Shown piece by piece: positions 16,515 through 26,246 of a stretch of DNA of 64,000 nucleotides. How positions within the stretch are numbered: position 1 is the stretch's first letter; each line of letters begins with the position of its first letter. The stretch covers positions 1 to 64,000 of the forward strand of contig JAFSHN010000031.1 of NCBI GenBank assembly GCA_017440275.1. The letters run 5' to 3'. Source of the stretch: Bacillota bacterium. GTDB taxonomy: Bacteria > Bacillota > Clostridia > Peptostreptococcales > Anaerovoracaceae. The notes beneath the pieces are model-generated. The model was given only the letters and a program-made list of their open reading frames with translations, was not told the origin of the DNA and ran no database searches. The translations under genes and the position numbers were made by a program.

Positions 16515-18056
16515 ATGGCAGTTTATATCAATGGACATGATCTTACAATCGAAGAAGTTATTCGTGTTTGTAGAGAAAATGAAGAAGTTAAATTAACTGA
16601 AGATGCTGTTGCCGCAGTGAAAAAGGCAAGAGCTTACATCGAAAAGAAACTGGAAGAAAAGGCTGTGATTTATGGTCTGACAACAGGATTTGGTAAATTT
16701 GCCAACATTGTTATTGACCATGACCAGACAGCGCAGCTTCAGAGAAACCTCATTATCAGCCACACTTGCGCAATGGGTAACCCTTACCCAAGACATTTCG
16801 TAAGAGCTGCAATGCTCCTGCGCTGCAATGCTCTTTCAAGAGGAAATTCCGGTATCAGACTGGAAACTCTTCAGACTTTAATCGATATGCTGAACAAAGG
16901 CGTTCACCCTATAATTCCTGAAAAGGGTTCCTTGGGGGCATCCGGAGACCTGGCACCGCTTTCACACATCGCTCTCGGACTTATCGGTGAAGGTAAAGTT
17001 GAATACAAAGGTGAAGTGGTTGACGCTAAAGCTGCGATGGCAGATGCAGGCATAACACCTGTGGAACTGGCAGCAAAAGAAGGGCTGGCGCTCAATAACG
17101 GTACTCAGATGATGACAGCAGTAGGTGTAAATGTACTGTGGGATGCAATGAAACTCCAGAAAGTTGCAGACATCGCTTGTGCAATGACCGGCGAAGCACT
17201 TCATGCAATCAAGAAAGCTTACGACCATAAAGTTCATGATTTGAGAGGCCAGGAAGGACAGAAAGTTGTAGCAGAAAACCTGCTTACTCTCCTCGAAGGT
17301 TCTGAAAACGCACTGCCTTTACAGAAGACAAAGGTTCAGGACCCTTACACTCTGAGATGTATTCCTCAGATTCACGGTGCATCAAGAGATGCAATCAAAT
17401 ATGCTTACGAAAAAGTTTCCAACGAAATCAATGCAGTAACAGATAATCCGCTTGTATTTCCTGATGAAGATGAAGTAATCAGCGGCGGTAACTTCCACGG
17501 CCAGCCAATGGCACTGACTTTCGACTTCCTGAAGATGGCGATTTCCGAACTGGCAAACGTATCCGAAAGAAGAACAGAAAGACTGGTTAACCCTGCTTTA
17601 TCCGAAGGTTTGCCTGCATTCTTAACTAAGGACGGCGGCGTTTGCTCCGGATTTATGATTGCTCAGTATGCAGCAGCTTCTATGGTTTCCGAAAACAAAG
17701 TTTATGACCATCCTGCTTGCGTAGACTCCATCCCATCTTCTGCTAACCAGGAAGACCACGTATCTATGGGTACAACTTCCGCAAGAACAGCAGCTATGGT
17801 TCTGGACAATGCACAGAAAGTTATCGGTATCGAATTGGCAGCAGCGGCACAGGGTATCTGGCTGAGAGAAGAAATGGGCGAAAAGGGAATTTCACAGTTA
17901 GCACCTGCAACAAAGGCAGCTTACGATTATATCAGAACTGTTTCCGCGCCAATCGAAGAAGACGTAATTATGCACGATGAACTGGTTAAGTTCGATGAAA
18001 TGATTAAGGACGGAAGTCTTCTTGCAGCAGTGGAAAAGGTAGTAACTTTAAAATAA
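16515..18056 (+). CDS. hutH: Histidine ammonia-lyase
   Basis: 513 residues, normal length. The Ala-Ser-Gly triad that cyclises to the MIO electrophile is at 142-144 in GSLGASGDLAPLSH, and the catalytic tyrosine region YGLTTGFGKF is at 53-62. It removes ammonia from L-histidine to give urocanate, the first step of histidine breakdown. It is the first gene of a five-gene operon in pathway order (hutH-hutU-hutI-fchA-ftcD), with AAGGAG ahead of the start and a promoter with operator palindrome at 16410-16484. Confidence 0.97.
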   Translation: MAVYINGHDLTIEEVIRVCRENEEVKLTEDAVAAVKKARAYIEKKLEEKAVIYGLTTGFGKFANIVIDHDQTAQLQRNLIISHTCAMGNPYPRHFVRAAMLLRCNALSRGNSGIRLETLQTLIDMLNKGVHPIIPEKGSLGASGDLAPLSHIALGLIGEGKVEYKGEVVDAKAAMADAGITPVELAAKEGLALNNGTQMMTAVGVNVLWDAMKLQKVADIACAMTGEALHAIKKAYDHKVHDLRGQEGQKVVAENLLTLLEGSENALPLQKTKVQDPYTLRCIPQIHGASRDAIKYAYEKVSNEINAVTDNPLVFPDEDEVISGGNFHGQPMALTFDFLKMAISELANVSERRTERLVNPALSEGLPAFLTKDGGVCSGFMIAQYAAASMVSENKVYDHPACVDSIPSSANQEDHVSMGTTSARTAAMVLDNAQKVIGIELAAAAQGIWLREEMGEKGISQLAPATKAAYDYIRTVSAPIEEDVIMHDELVKFDEMIKDGSLLAAVEKVVTLK

Positions 18057-18078
18057 AAAGATTCCAGGAGGAAAAATT

Positions 18079-20103
18079 ATGTTAGATAACAAAGCAATCA
18101 GCGAAGCTATGACAATCAAGCTCGATAACGAATATCCTGATTATCCTGAGTTTAAAGAAGGAATCAGAAGAGCTCCTGACAGAGGATTCAGACTGACAAA
18201 GGCTCAGACTAAGATTGCACTGAAGAATGCTCTGCGTTATGTTCCTGAAGAACTTCATGAAAAACTGGCTCCTGAGTTTATGGAAGAACTGACAACAAGA
18301 GGCAGAATCTACGCGTACAGATACAGACCTGACGAAATTATCACAGGTAAGCCAATTAACGAATACAAAGGCAAATGTCTGGCAGGCAAAGCTTTCCAGG
18401 TTATGATTGACAACAATCTGGACTTTGAAGTAGCTTTATATCCTTATGAACTGGTTACATACGGAGAAACAGGTCAGGTTTGCCAGAACTGGCTCCAGTA
18501 CAGACTCATCAAGAAGTATTTAGAGGAAATGACTGAATATCAGACTCTGGTTGTGGAATCAGGACACCCTCTGGGACTATTCCCTTCAAAGCCTGAAGCT
18601 CCAAGAGTAATCATCACAAACTCCATGATGATTGGTATGTATGATAACCTGGCTGACTGGGAAATCGCAGAAGAAATGGGTGTTGCAAACTACGGCCAGA
18701 TGACTGCAGGCGGCTGGATGTATATCGGACCACAGGGTATCGTTCACGGTACATTCAACACAATCTTGAACGCAGGACGTAAGTATCTGGGTGTTGCTGA
18801 ACAAGGAGATCTGGAAGGCCATACTTTCGTGTCCTCCGGTCTTGGCGGTATGTCCGGTGCTCAGCCAAAGGCTGCTAACATCGCAAACGCTGTAGGTATC
18901 TTTGCAGAAGTTGACCTGTCCAGAATCGAAACAAGACACAATCAGGGCTGGGTTGATGTAATCATGGATGACATCGATGAAATCTTCAAGCTGGCAAACG
19001 AAAAGGTTGCGGCTAAAGAAAGCATTTCAATTGCTTACCACGGCAATATCGTAGACCTGCTGGAAGCTGCAGTGGAAAAAGATTTCCATATCGACCTGCT
19101 GTCAGACCAGACTTCCTGCCACAACGTATATAACGGCGGTTACTGCCCTGTAGGAATGTCATTCGCAGAAAGAACCAGACTTCTTGGCGAAGACAGAGAA
19201 AAGTTCTGCGAAGAAGTTGACAAGACTTTACATAGACACTACAAGGCTATCAAGGGCCTCACAGAAAAGGGAACTTATTTCTTTGACTACGGCAACTCCT
19301 TCATGAAGGCTATGTACGACGCAGGAATCAAAGAAATTTCCAAGAACGGTTACGACGACAAAGACGGTTTCATCTGGCCTTCCTACGTTGAAGACATCAT
19401 GGGACCTGTACTGTTCGACTACGGCTATGGACCATTCAGATGGGTTTGCCTGTCCGGTAAGCCTGAAGACCTGGATGCTACAGATAAGGCTGCTATGGAT
19501 TGCATTGATCCAACAAGAAGAGCTCAGGATAGAGACAACTGGGTATGGATCAGAGATGCTAAAGAAAACAAGTTAGTTGTAGGTACTCAGGCAAGAATCC
19601 TTTATCAGGATGCCGAAGGCAGAACTAACATCGCGCTTAAGTTCAACGAAATGGTAAGAGAAGGCAAAGTTGGCCCTATCATGATGGGCAGAGACCACCA
19701 CGACGTATCAGGTACTGACTCTCCATTCAGAGAAACTTCCAATATCAAGGACGGTTCTAACGTAATGGCGGATATGGCTGTACAGTGCTTCGCAGGTAAC
19801 GCTGCAAGAGGTATGTCCCTTTGTGCACTCCACAACGGCGGCGGCGTAGGTATCGGCAAGTCCATCAACGGCGGCTTCGGTCTGCTCCTTGACGGCAGCG
19901 AAAGAACTGACGAAATCATTAAGTCCGCAATGATGTGGGACGTAATGGGCGGCGTTGCAAGAAGAAACTGGGCTAGAAACGAAAACGCTCTCTCCACTTC
20001 CGTAGAATATAACAAGAATTACGCAGGTAAGGGTCATATTACAATTCCGTTCCTGGCTAATGACGAATTAGTAGATGAAATGATCGACAAATTTGTAAAA
20101 TAG
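18079..20103 (+). CDS. hutU: Urocanate hydratase (long form)
   Basis: 674 residues. This is the longer urocanase type found in some Clostridia and Fusobacteria rather than the roughly 550-residue Bacillus form. Signature regions are QTSCHNVYNGGYCPVG (Cys of the active site), the NAD-binding GLGGMSGAQPKAA stretch and GRDHHDVSGTDSPFRET. It converts urocanate to imidazolonepropionate with tightly bound NAD+. It starts 22 bases after hutH behind CAGGAGG and is 9 bases from hutI. Confidence 0.96.
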   Translation: MLDNKAISEAMTIKLDNEYPDYPEFKEGIRRAPDRGFRLTKAQTKIALKNALRYVPEELHEKLAPEFMEELTTRGRIYAYRYRPDEIITGKPINEYKGKCLAGKAFQVMIDNNLDFEVALYPYELVTYGETGQVCQNWLQYRLIKKYLEEMTEYQTLVVESGHPLGLFPSKPEAPRVIITNSMMIGMYDNLADWEIAEEMGVANYGQMTAGGWMYIGPQGIVHGTFNTILNAGRKYLGVAEQGDLEGHTFVSSGLGGMSGAQPKAANIANAVGIFAEVDLSRIETRHNQGWVDVIMDDIDEIFKLANEKVAAKESISIAYHGNIVDLLEAAVEKDFHIDLLSDQTSCHNVYNGGYCPVGMSFAERTRLLGEDREKFCEEVDKTLHRHYKAIKGLTEKGTYFFDYGNSFMKAMYDAGIKEISKNGYDDKDGFIWPSYVEDIMGPVLFDYGYGPFRWVCLSGKPEDLDATDKAAMDCIDPTRRAQDRDNWVWIRDAKENKLVVGTQARILYQDAEGRTNIALKFNEMVREGKVGPIMMGRDHHDVSGTDSPFRETSNIKDGSNVMADMAVQCFAGNAARGMSLCALHNGGGVGIGKSINGGFGLLLDGSERTDEIIKSAMMWDVMGGVARRNWARNENALSTSVEYNKNYAGKGHITIPFLANDELVDEMIDKFVK

Positions 20104-20112
20104 GAGGCCGCT

Positions 20113-21351
20113 ATGGCTAAATTATTAGTTAAAAATATAGGTACTCTGCAGACCCCTGTTGGCAGCTTCAGCCACAGGGGCGCGCAGCAGGGCGAAAATA
20201 TAAAGTTGCACGATGCTGCTGTTCTTATTGAAGACGGAATCATCAAAGCAATTACAGAAGAAGGCAAACTTCCTTGCGATGAAGCAGAAGTTGACACTAT
20301 TTTAGATGCAGAAGGCAAACTGGTTACACCGGGACTTGTTGAGGGTCATACTCATCTGGTTTTCGGCGGCTACAGACAGAACGAAATTCCTTTGAAACTC
20401 AAGGGTGCAGGATATCTGGACATCCTCCGTGCCGGCGGCGGCATTATGGACACTGTCCGCAAAACAAGAGAAGCTGATTTTCAGGAACTTTACGACAAGA
20501 CAGAAGGTTTCTTAGATGAAATGATGTGCCTTGGCGTAACTACTTGTGAAGCAAAGAGTGGCTATGGACTTAATCTGGAAACAGAAGTTAAGATGCTGGA
20601 AGTCCTCAAGAAGCTCAACGAAGATCATCCGATGGATATTGTTTCTACCTTTATGCCTGCTCACGCTGTTGAAGCACAGTGGAAAGGCAAAGAAATGGAC
20701 TATATCAACCTTTGCTGTGAAGAAATGATGCCTTACGTTAAGGAACATGAACTGGCAGAGTTTATTGATATCTTTACAGAAGACTCTGTTTTCAACGTGG
20801 AACAGAGCAAGGTTTACCTGGAAAAAGCAAGAGAATTTGGCTTTGGTCTGAAGATTCACGCAGACGAAATTGAAGCTATCGGCGGCTCAGTTTTAGCCGG
20901 TGAAATGAAGGCGATTTCTGCAGAACACTTAATTGTAATAGACGATGCAGGAATGGAAGCTCTGGCAAAGGGAGGCACAACAGCGATGTGTCTGCCTGCA
21001 ACATCCTTCTATCTCGGAGCAACTTTTGCACCTGTAAGAAGAATGATTGACGAATATGGAATCCCTGTAGCAATTGCTTCAGACTTCAATCCGGGCTCCT
21101 GCCCATCACTGAATCTGCAGTTCGTAATGAATCTGGGATACCTCAAATACAGAATGACACCTGAAGAAATCCTTACGGCAGTGACTATCAATCCGGCTTG
21201 CGGAATCGGCAGAGGAGACAAAGTGGGTACTCTCGAAGTGGGCAAACAGGGCGACCTGGTAATCTGGGACGCTCCTAATATGGAAATGCTTTGCTATCGT
21301 TTCGGTTCCAACATGGCACTTCAGACCGTTAAGAAGGGAGAATTAGTATAA
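20113..21351 (+). CDS. hutI: Imidazolonepropionase
   Basis: 412 residues of the amidohydrolase fold. The metal-binding HTH pair is His79 and His81 in VEGHTHLVFGGYR; KIHADEIEA and SDFNPGSCP supply further metal and catalytic residues. It opens the imidazolone ring to N-formimino-L-glutamate, the third step of the pathway. Its stop codon overlaps the fchA start by one base (TAATG), which indicates translational coupling. Confidence 0.96.
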   Translation: MAKLLVKNIGTLQTPVGSFSHRGAQQGENIKLHDAAVLIEDGIIKAITEEGKLPCDEAEVDTILDAEGKLVTPGLVEGHTHLVFGGYRQNEIPLKLKGAGYLDILRAGGGIMDTVRKTREADFQELYDKTEGFLDEMMCLGVTTCEAKSGYGLNLETEVKMLEVLKKLNEDHPMDIVSTFMPAHAVEAQWKGKEMDYINLCCEEMMPYVKEHELAEFIDIFTEDSVFNVEQSKVYLEKAREFGFGLKIHADEIEAIGGSVLAGEMKAISAEHLIVIDDAGMEALAKGGTTAMCLPATSFYLGATFAPVRRMIDEYGIPVAIASDFNPGSCPSLNLQFVMNLGYLKYRMTPEEILTAVTINPACGIGRGDKVGTLEVGKQGDLVIWDAPNMEMLCYRFGSNMALQTVKKGELV

Positions 21352-21974
21352 TGAAATTAGTAGATATGACAGTTAAAGAATACTTAGAAGTTCTCAAATC
21401 CGATGCACCTGCACCCGGCGGCGGTTCTGTAAGCGCACTTTCTGCAGCGCAGGGAGCGGCACTGACTTCAATGGTTTGCGAACTGACTATTCCTAAGGAA
21501 AAGTTCGCTGAATATAAGGAACTTTGCGAAGAAGTAAAGGCGGATATCCTGAAGGTTTACGATGCACTGGTAGTAGGAATCGACAAGGACACAGAAGCTT
21601 TCAACCAGGTTTCTGCAGCATTCAAACTGCCTAAAGCAACTGATGAAGAAAAGGCTGCAAGAAGCAAAGCTATTCAGGCAGCTACAGTGGTAGCAACAAA
21701 GGTTCCGTACGAAACCATGGAACTTTGTATGGAAGGCCTTGAAATTACTGCAAAGATCGTAGGCAAGTCCAACCCTAACGCGGCATCTGACCTGGGTGTT
21801 GCAGCACTTAACCTTCTGGCAGGACTCAAGGGTGCATACCTGAATGTTATGATCAACCTGCCGGGAATCAAAGACGAAGCTATAAAGGCGGAATTTGCAG
21901 GCGCTGCAGCAATGGTTGCAAAAGCTGAAGAACTGGCAAATAAAATTTACACAGATGTTTTAGAATCTTTATAA
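21351..21974 (+). CDS. fchA: Formimidoyltetrahydrofolate cyclodeaminase
   Basis: 207 residues of the stand-alone FTCD cyclodeaminase family, with the N-terminal PAPGGGSVSALSAAQGAAL loop and the NPNAASDLGVAALNLLAGLKGA region. It releases ammonia from 5-formiminotetrahydrofolate to give methenyltetrahydrofolate. Together with the next gene it replaces the bifunctional mammalian FTCD. It is coupled to hutI by a 1-base overlap and followed after 12 bases by ftcD. Confidence 0.94.
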   Translation: MKLVDMTVKEYLEVLKSDAPAPGGGSVSALSAAQGAALTSMVCELTIPKEKFAEYKELCEEVKADILKVYDALVVGIDKDTEAFNQVSAAFKLPKATDEEKAARSKAIQAATVVATKVPYETMELCMEGLEITAKIVGKSNPNAASDLGVAALNLLAGLKGAYLNVMINLPGIKDEAIKAEFAGAAAMVAKAEELANKIYTDVLESL

Positions 21975-21986
21975 AGGAGAATTCAA

Positions 21987-22883
21987 ATGGCACAGATTAT
22001 CGAAAGCATTCCTAATATTTCAGAAGGAAGAAACTTAGAAGTTGTTGAAGCTATCGTTGACCAGATCAGAACTACACCGGGCTGCACATTACTGGATTAT
22101 TCCTCAGACCCTAACCACAACAGATCTGTAATAACATATATCGGCGATGCAAAGGCAGTAGAAGAAGCCAGCGTTAAACTTGCAAAAAAGGCAGTTGAAC
22201 TCATTGACCTGACAAAACATGTGGGTGAACACCCAAGAATGGGCTGCGTAGACGTAATGCCTTTCGTTCCTATCAAGGACGCTACTAACGAAGAATGTAT
22301 CGAACTTTCAAAGGTTGTAGGCGAAAGAATTGCAAAGGAAGCAGATCTTCCTGTTTTCTTATATGAAATGTCCGCACAGAAACCTGCAAGAAGAAATCTG
22401 GCAACAGTTAGAAAAGGCCAGTTCGAAGGAATGGCAGAAAAAGTTCAGGATCCTGAATGGGAACCTGATTTCGGCGGCGCAAGAATCCACCCTACAGGTG
22501 GCGTTGTGGCAGTAGGAGCGAGACCACCGCTAGTGGCATATAATCTGAACCTGAACACTTCCGACGTAAAGGTTGCACAGGCTATTGCAAAGATTATCAG
22601 AGAAAAAGACGGCGGACTTAACAATGTTAAGGCAATGGGATTCATGCTGGAAGACAGAAATATCGCACAGGTTTCCATCAACATGACAGATTATCGCGTA
22701 ACACCTCTTTACAGAGTTACAGAAATGGTTAAAATGGAAGCTAAGAAGTACGGCGTGCAGGTAATCGGTTCCGAACTGATCGGACTTTGCCCAATGAAGG
22801 CCCTTATCGACAGTGCAGAATACTACCTGCAGATTGAAAACTTCGACTTTGACGGACAGGTACTGGAAAACTATATCCTGTAA
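21987..22883 (+). CDS. ftcD: Glutamate formimidoyltransferase
   Basis: 298 residues of the FTCD formiminotransferase N- and C-subdomains, beginning IESIPNISEGRN, with SSDPNHNRSVITYIGD and GEHPRMGCVDVMPFVP in the active-site region. It moves the formimino group from formiminoglutamate to tetrahydrofolate and frees glutamate. It is the last enzyme of the hut operon, preceded by AAGGAG. No terminator separates it from the sortase gene 35 bases downstream, so some read-through is likely. Confidence 0.95.
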   Translation: MAQIIESIPNISEGRNLEVVEAIVDQIRTTPGCTLLDYSSDPNHNRSVITYIGDAKAVEEASVKLAKKAVELIDLTKHVGEHPRMGCVDVMPFVPIKDATNEECIELSKVVGERIAKEADLPVFLYEMSAQKPARRNLATVRKGQFEGMAEKVQDPEWEPDFGGARIHPTGGVVAVGARPPLVAYNLNLNTSDVKVAQAIAKIIREKDGGLNNVKAMGFMLEDRNIAQVSINMTDYRVTPLYRVTEMVKMEAKKYGVQVIGSELIGLCPMKALIDSAEYYLQIENFDFDGQVLENYIL

Positions 22884-22918
22884 GTTCGTTGATGCGAAAA
22901 GAAAGGATATAGCTTTTT

Positions 22919-23680
22919 ATGGAAGAAAAGAAGAAAAACAGTTCTAAAAAAACTATATATACCATCTTGATGATGATTTGCATCGTGGTGTTTCTCTTTT
23001 CATTATACAATGTAATTAAAATATTGAACGAGTATAATGAGATTGATGAGTACTATGAAGAAACGCAAGATCAGTTTGCTGTAGTTGAAGAAGGAATCCT
23101 CACCTTTATTGACTTTGCCAAAATCAGAGGTGTAAATCAGGATGTAGTTGCGTGGATAAATATAGAAGACACAAATATAAGCTACCCTGTTCTGCAAGGC
23201 AAAGACAACGATTACTACTTATACAGGAATTACGAGAAGAAGTATCTGGGTGCCGGCAGTATCTTCCTTGATGCTGCGAACAACAGCAACTTTTCGGATC
23301 TTCATACCGTTGTTTACGGTCACAATATGAAGAACGGATCCATGTTCGGCAGTTTAGATAAATTCAAGTCTGAAACTTACAGAAATGAACACCCTTATGT
23401 TTATATGCTTTTCCCTGACGGCAAATGGTATAAGTACGAAATATATTCCTATTATACTGCAGATATTAACGATGGTACTTTCCAAATCTTTGCTTCAGGT
23501 GCAAAATTGTATTCCGACTATGTGTCTTTGACAACAAAGAAGAATGTATATAAGAATGTCGATGCACCGGCAAATGGTGAAAGAATCCTGACCCTTTCTA
23601 CATGCACAGAGGACAGCAATGATTTTAAGAGAAATGTGCTGCATGCCAAGTATTTAGGCGCAGTGGAAGGTATAGAATAA
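22919..23680 (+). CDS. srtB: Class B sortase
   Basis: 253 residues. A cytoplasmic Lys-rich start and one signal-anchor helix (about 12-34) are followed by a SrtB-type catalytic domain. The triad is His135 (VVYGHNMKNGSMFG), Cys229 (TLSTCTED) and Arg238 (FKRNVL). SrtB enzymes join proteins with a C-terminal sorting signal to peptidoglycan or pili. No substrate gene with a sorting signal is visible nearby or elsewhere in the window. It is probably expressed with or after the hut operon and is closed by a strong terminator. Confidence 0.92.
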   Translation: MEEKKKNSSKKTIYTILMMICIVVFLFSLYNVIKILNEYNEIDEYYEETQDQFAVVEEGILTFIDFAKIRGVNQDVVAWINIEDTNISYPVLQGKDNDYYLYRNYEKKYLGAGSIFLDAANNSNFSDLHTVVYGHNMKNGSMFGSLDKFKSETYRNEHPYVYMLFPDGKWYKYEIYSYYTADINDGTFQIFASGAKLYSDYVSLTTKKNVYKNVDAPANGERILTLSTCTEDSNDFKRNVLHAKYLGAVEGIE

Positions 23681-23689
23681 TTGATATTA

Positions 23690-23726
23690 AAAAAAGCACT
23701 TCACATAATATGTGAGGTGCTTTTTT
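23690..23726. terminator. Bidirectional terminator, srtB / amidohydrolase-like gene
   Basis: AAAGCACTTCACA (23693-23705) pairs with TGTGAGGTGCTTT (23711-23723) with one wobble; A and T runs flank both sides. Confidence 0.85.
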
Positions 23727-23729
23727 GTG

Positions 23730-25028
23730 CTAAGCATTGAGATTAACGACTGCTCCGTCAATAATAACCATATGTGCAGTGTTTTTATCTGACGAAGTAT
23801 ATGGATCTTCTTCAAAAACTGCCATATCTGCCAGTTTGCCGACTTCAATTGAGCCGAGTTTTGCTGTCATTCCTATGACATCTGCAAATTCCGAAGAGGT
23901 AATACTGTTTAAGATATATGCGCTTTCTGAATACATCAACTCATTGGACAATTCGTCTGAAATCAAGTGTTCGGATTGGATCGCAAAAATGTTCTTGTAA
24001 CCCTTTGATCGTATATGCTCCAAAGCCATATAAGCCATTTCCAAATCACTGTAAGCGGCAGCTTTAATTATTATATCAAAGCCCTTATCGGCAACTTCTT
24101 CAGCAATATTGTCGAGGATTTCCTGAGTGAATTCGACAGGACAATTATCTGTATCAAGATCAATATAAAGTATATTGGAATTTACGAAATCATCCAATTC
24201 AATACAGGTATTCTTACGGTTCATAAGATGATGAACCAATCCGGAAGGCATAACAGGCCGATTCATATAGTAGGAACCGAAGAAGCGCTGCTTAAGTTCT
24301 CCTTCGTTATAAAGCCCTACCAACACATCCTGATAGAAAGTATCAAAATAGTCAGGTGAGTCCAGGTTAAGAACGGATGTTATACCGGCTTTGTTATTCC
24401 TGCTTATCTGTTCGTTAATGGAGTTTTCCAGTTCCTCAAAATCAAATGGAATTAAAAGGTTCAGAATGTAAGGCGCAGTTATATATTGAACCATTTCTTC
24501 CTCAGCGGTTTGCCGTACAAAATCAACGGCATAGCTGTTTAAGAGGCAAGTAATGTTGTTTTTTCCAAGTAAAACCAAAGGTTTGTCGTCACAGCATTTA
24601 TCAAGAAATCCTATAATTGCTTCCGGGTTATCTTCGTATTCTCTTTCAAAAATTACTTCATTAAATCCATAACCAAAATAAATATCTGAATCCGGATGAG
24701 AGGCAATCCATAAATCTAAGGAATCGCACAGTTGGTCCAGGGACTCGCAATGAGAAAGGTCGGCGTATTTACCTTCAAAAGCCTTCATTACAGGGCTGTC
24801 GAGCAAAGATATAAACCCGGGAACAAGATATTTACCTTCAAGATTTACAATCTCGGTATCAGCGTTAATCAAAGGCTCCACATCTTCATATTCCCCTACC
24901 GCAACGATTTTGTTCCCTTTGCAGGCAACGGCGGAAACTTTCGGCATATCCACATCCGAGGTAATTACATTTCCGTTATGCAGCACCAAATCGGCACTGA
25001 TACTTTTCTTAAAAAATCCAAAAGCCAT
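23730..25028 (-). CDS. Amidohydrolase_3-like protein lacking the HxH metal motif
   Basis: 432 residues. The N-terminal beta-sandwich (ADLVLHNGNVITSD...KYLVPGF) and the C-terminal return strand (LGSIEVGKLADMAVFEEDP) are typical of YtcJ-like amidohydrolases. After VPGF, where active members read IDxHxH, this one reads ISLLDSP (residues 73-79), and no HxH is found nearby. Metal binding is therefore probably lost, and the barrel may act as a binding or scaffold protein. The reading frame is intact with a good AGGAGG, so it is not a simple pseudogene. It is monocistronic. Function unknown. Confidence 0.7.
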   Translation of the reverse strand: MAFGFFKKSISADLVLHNGNVITSDVDMPKVSAVACKGNKIVAVGEYEDVEPLINADTEIVNLEGKYLVPGFISLLDSPVMKAFEGKYADLSHCESLDQLCDSLDLWIASHPDSDIYFGYGFNEVIFEREYEDNPEAIIGFLDKCCDDKPLVLLGKNNITCLLNSYAVDFVRQTAEEEMVQYITAPYILNLLIPFDFEELENSINEQISRNNKAGITSVLNLDSPDYFDTFYQDVLVGLYNEGELKQRFFGSYYMNRPVMPSGLVHHLMNRKNTCIELDDFVNSNILYIDLDTDNCPVEFTQEILDNIAEEVADKGFDIIIKAAAYSDLEMAYMALEHIRSKGYKNIFAIQSEHLISDELSNELMYSESAYILNSITSSEFADVIGMTAKLGSIEVGKLADMAVFEEDPYTSSDKNTAHMVIIDGAVVNLNA

Positions 25029-25113
25029 AGCTACCTCCTAATCTGTTAAAAAATATCATACCATAAAAACTACCTGTATGATATACTTAAAACTACAAGA
25101 AAAAGGAGAAATT

Positions 25114-25644
25114 ATGTATATAGTAGAAAGATATGAAAAAGAAATAGATGTGGCTGAATATGTTGACAAGTATGTCAATGTAGAAGAATTTGAAGAATAC
25201 TGCAAGGCCTGCCCGAATTACAACACAGTTTGGTCTTGTCCTCCGTATGATTTTGACTCTGAAGGCTACTGGAAGAAATACAAGAAACTTCTGGTAGTTG
25301 CCCGCAAAATCATTTTTAAAGGTGAAGTTACACCTGAACAGTCCTATGATATAATGCGGGAAGTAAAGGCGGATATGGCAAAGGAACTTTACGAACTGGA
25401 ATTAAAAGTTCCGGAATCCATCTCCCTGAGTGCCGGAAGTTGTGACCTGTGCAAGGATACAGGATGTACGCGTAAGGAGGGTATCCCTTGCAGACATCCT
25501 GAAGCAATGAGATATTCCATTGAATCAATAGGCGGAAATGTGGGGCTAACAGTGAGCAAACTTATGGGAATTCAGCTTGAATGGATAGAAGAAGGAAAGG
25601 TTCCTTCATACTTTGTTCTGGCAGGAGGGCTTTTGAAAAAATGA
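25114..25644 (+). CDS. DUF2284 putative metal-binding protein
   Basis: 176 residues with a Cys pattern typical of DUF2284: CKACPNYNTVWSCPPYDFD near the N-terminus and CDLCKDTGCTRKEGIPCRHPE in the middle, together enough to bind an iron-sulfur cluster or other metal. The family has no proven role. Start 25114 follows AAAAGGAG; the in-frame ATG at 25078 lacks such a site. Its stop overlaps the start of the following kinase gene (ATGA), so the two are translationally coupled. Confidence 0.8.
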   Translation: MYIVERYEKEIDVAEYVDKYVNVEEFEEYCKACPNYNTVWSCPPYDFDSEGYWKKYKKLLVVARKIIFKGEVTPEQSYDIMREVKADMAKELYELELKVPESISLSAGSCDLCKDTGCTRKEGIPCRHPEAMRYSIESIGGNVGLTVSKLMGIQLEWIEEGKVPSYFVLAGGLLKK

Positions 25645-26201
25645 TGGAACAAATAATGTTTGAAGTAAAAAAAGCCCTTGAATTTAAAGGAAGGGTTTTA
25701 ATTGCAATAGATGGCAGGGCAGGTGCCGGAAAATCCACTCTCGCTAAGGAATTGGCTGAACTTCTTGATGGAGAAATAATCTCTATGGATGATTTCTTTT
25801 TACCTATGGAACTTCGCACTGAAGAGAGGCTGAATGAACCGGGCGGCAATGTACATTATGAAAGATTTGCCGATGAAGTAGGATTGAAATTGGTTTATGC
25901 AATGCCTTTTGAATATGGGGTTTTCGACTGCTCTGAAATGAAGATAGCTTCAAAAAAACATATTAAGAACGGCAGAATTGTCATAGTTGAAGGGTCCTAC
26001 AGTTTAAGACCTGAATTTCGGGACCTTTATGATATCAGAATTTTTATGGATGTGGAACAGGACGTTCAAATGAAGAGAATAACTGAACGAAACGGTGCAG
26101 AAATGGCAATCAGATTCAAAGAATTATGGATTCCTATGGAAGAAAAGTATTTTGAAAAATGCGGCGTAAAGGAATGCGCCGATATAGTTTTAAAAAGATA
26201 A
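25641..26201 (+). CDS. Uridine kinase-like P-loop kinase
   Basis: 186 residues. The Walker A loop GRAGAGKS is at 25-32, a DDFF motif follows as in uridine/panthothenate-kinase relatives (SMDDFFLPMEL), and VEGSYSLRP resembles the Walker B/lid region. It likely phosphorylates a small nucleoside-like or vitamin-like substrate, but the specificity is not readable. The start at 25641 (ATGA overlap with the previous stop, AGGAGG at 25623-25628) is preferred; ATG 25644 is the alternative. Coupled to the DUF2284 gene and closed by a terminator. Confidence 0.75.
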   Translation: MMEQIMFEVKKALEFKGRVLIAIDGRAGAGKSTLAKELAELLDGEIISMDDFFLPMELRTEERLNEPGGNVHYERFADEVGLKLVYAMPFEYGVFDCSEMKIASKKHIKNGRIVIVEGSYSLRPEFRDLYDIRIFMDVEQDVQMKRITERNGAEMAIRFKELWIPMEEKYFEKCGVKECADIVLKR

Positions 26202-26240
26202 AAAAGGCGATCTTTTTTTCAAAAGACCGCCTTTTGGCTT
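26202..26240. terminator. Bidirectional terminator, kinase / alr
   Basis: AAAAGGCG (26202-26209) pairs with CGCCTTTT (26228-26235), with an inner TCTTTT/AAAAGA pair. It serves both convergent genes. Confidence 0.8.
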
Positions 26241-26246
26241 TTTTGA

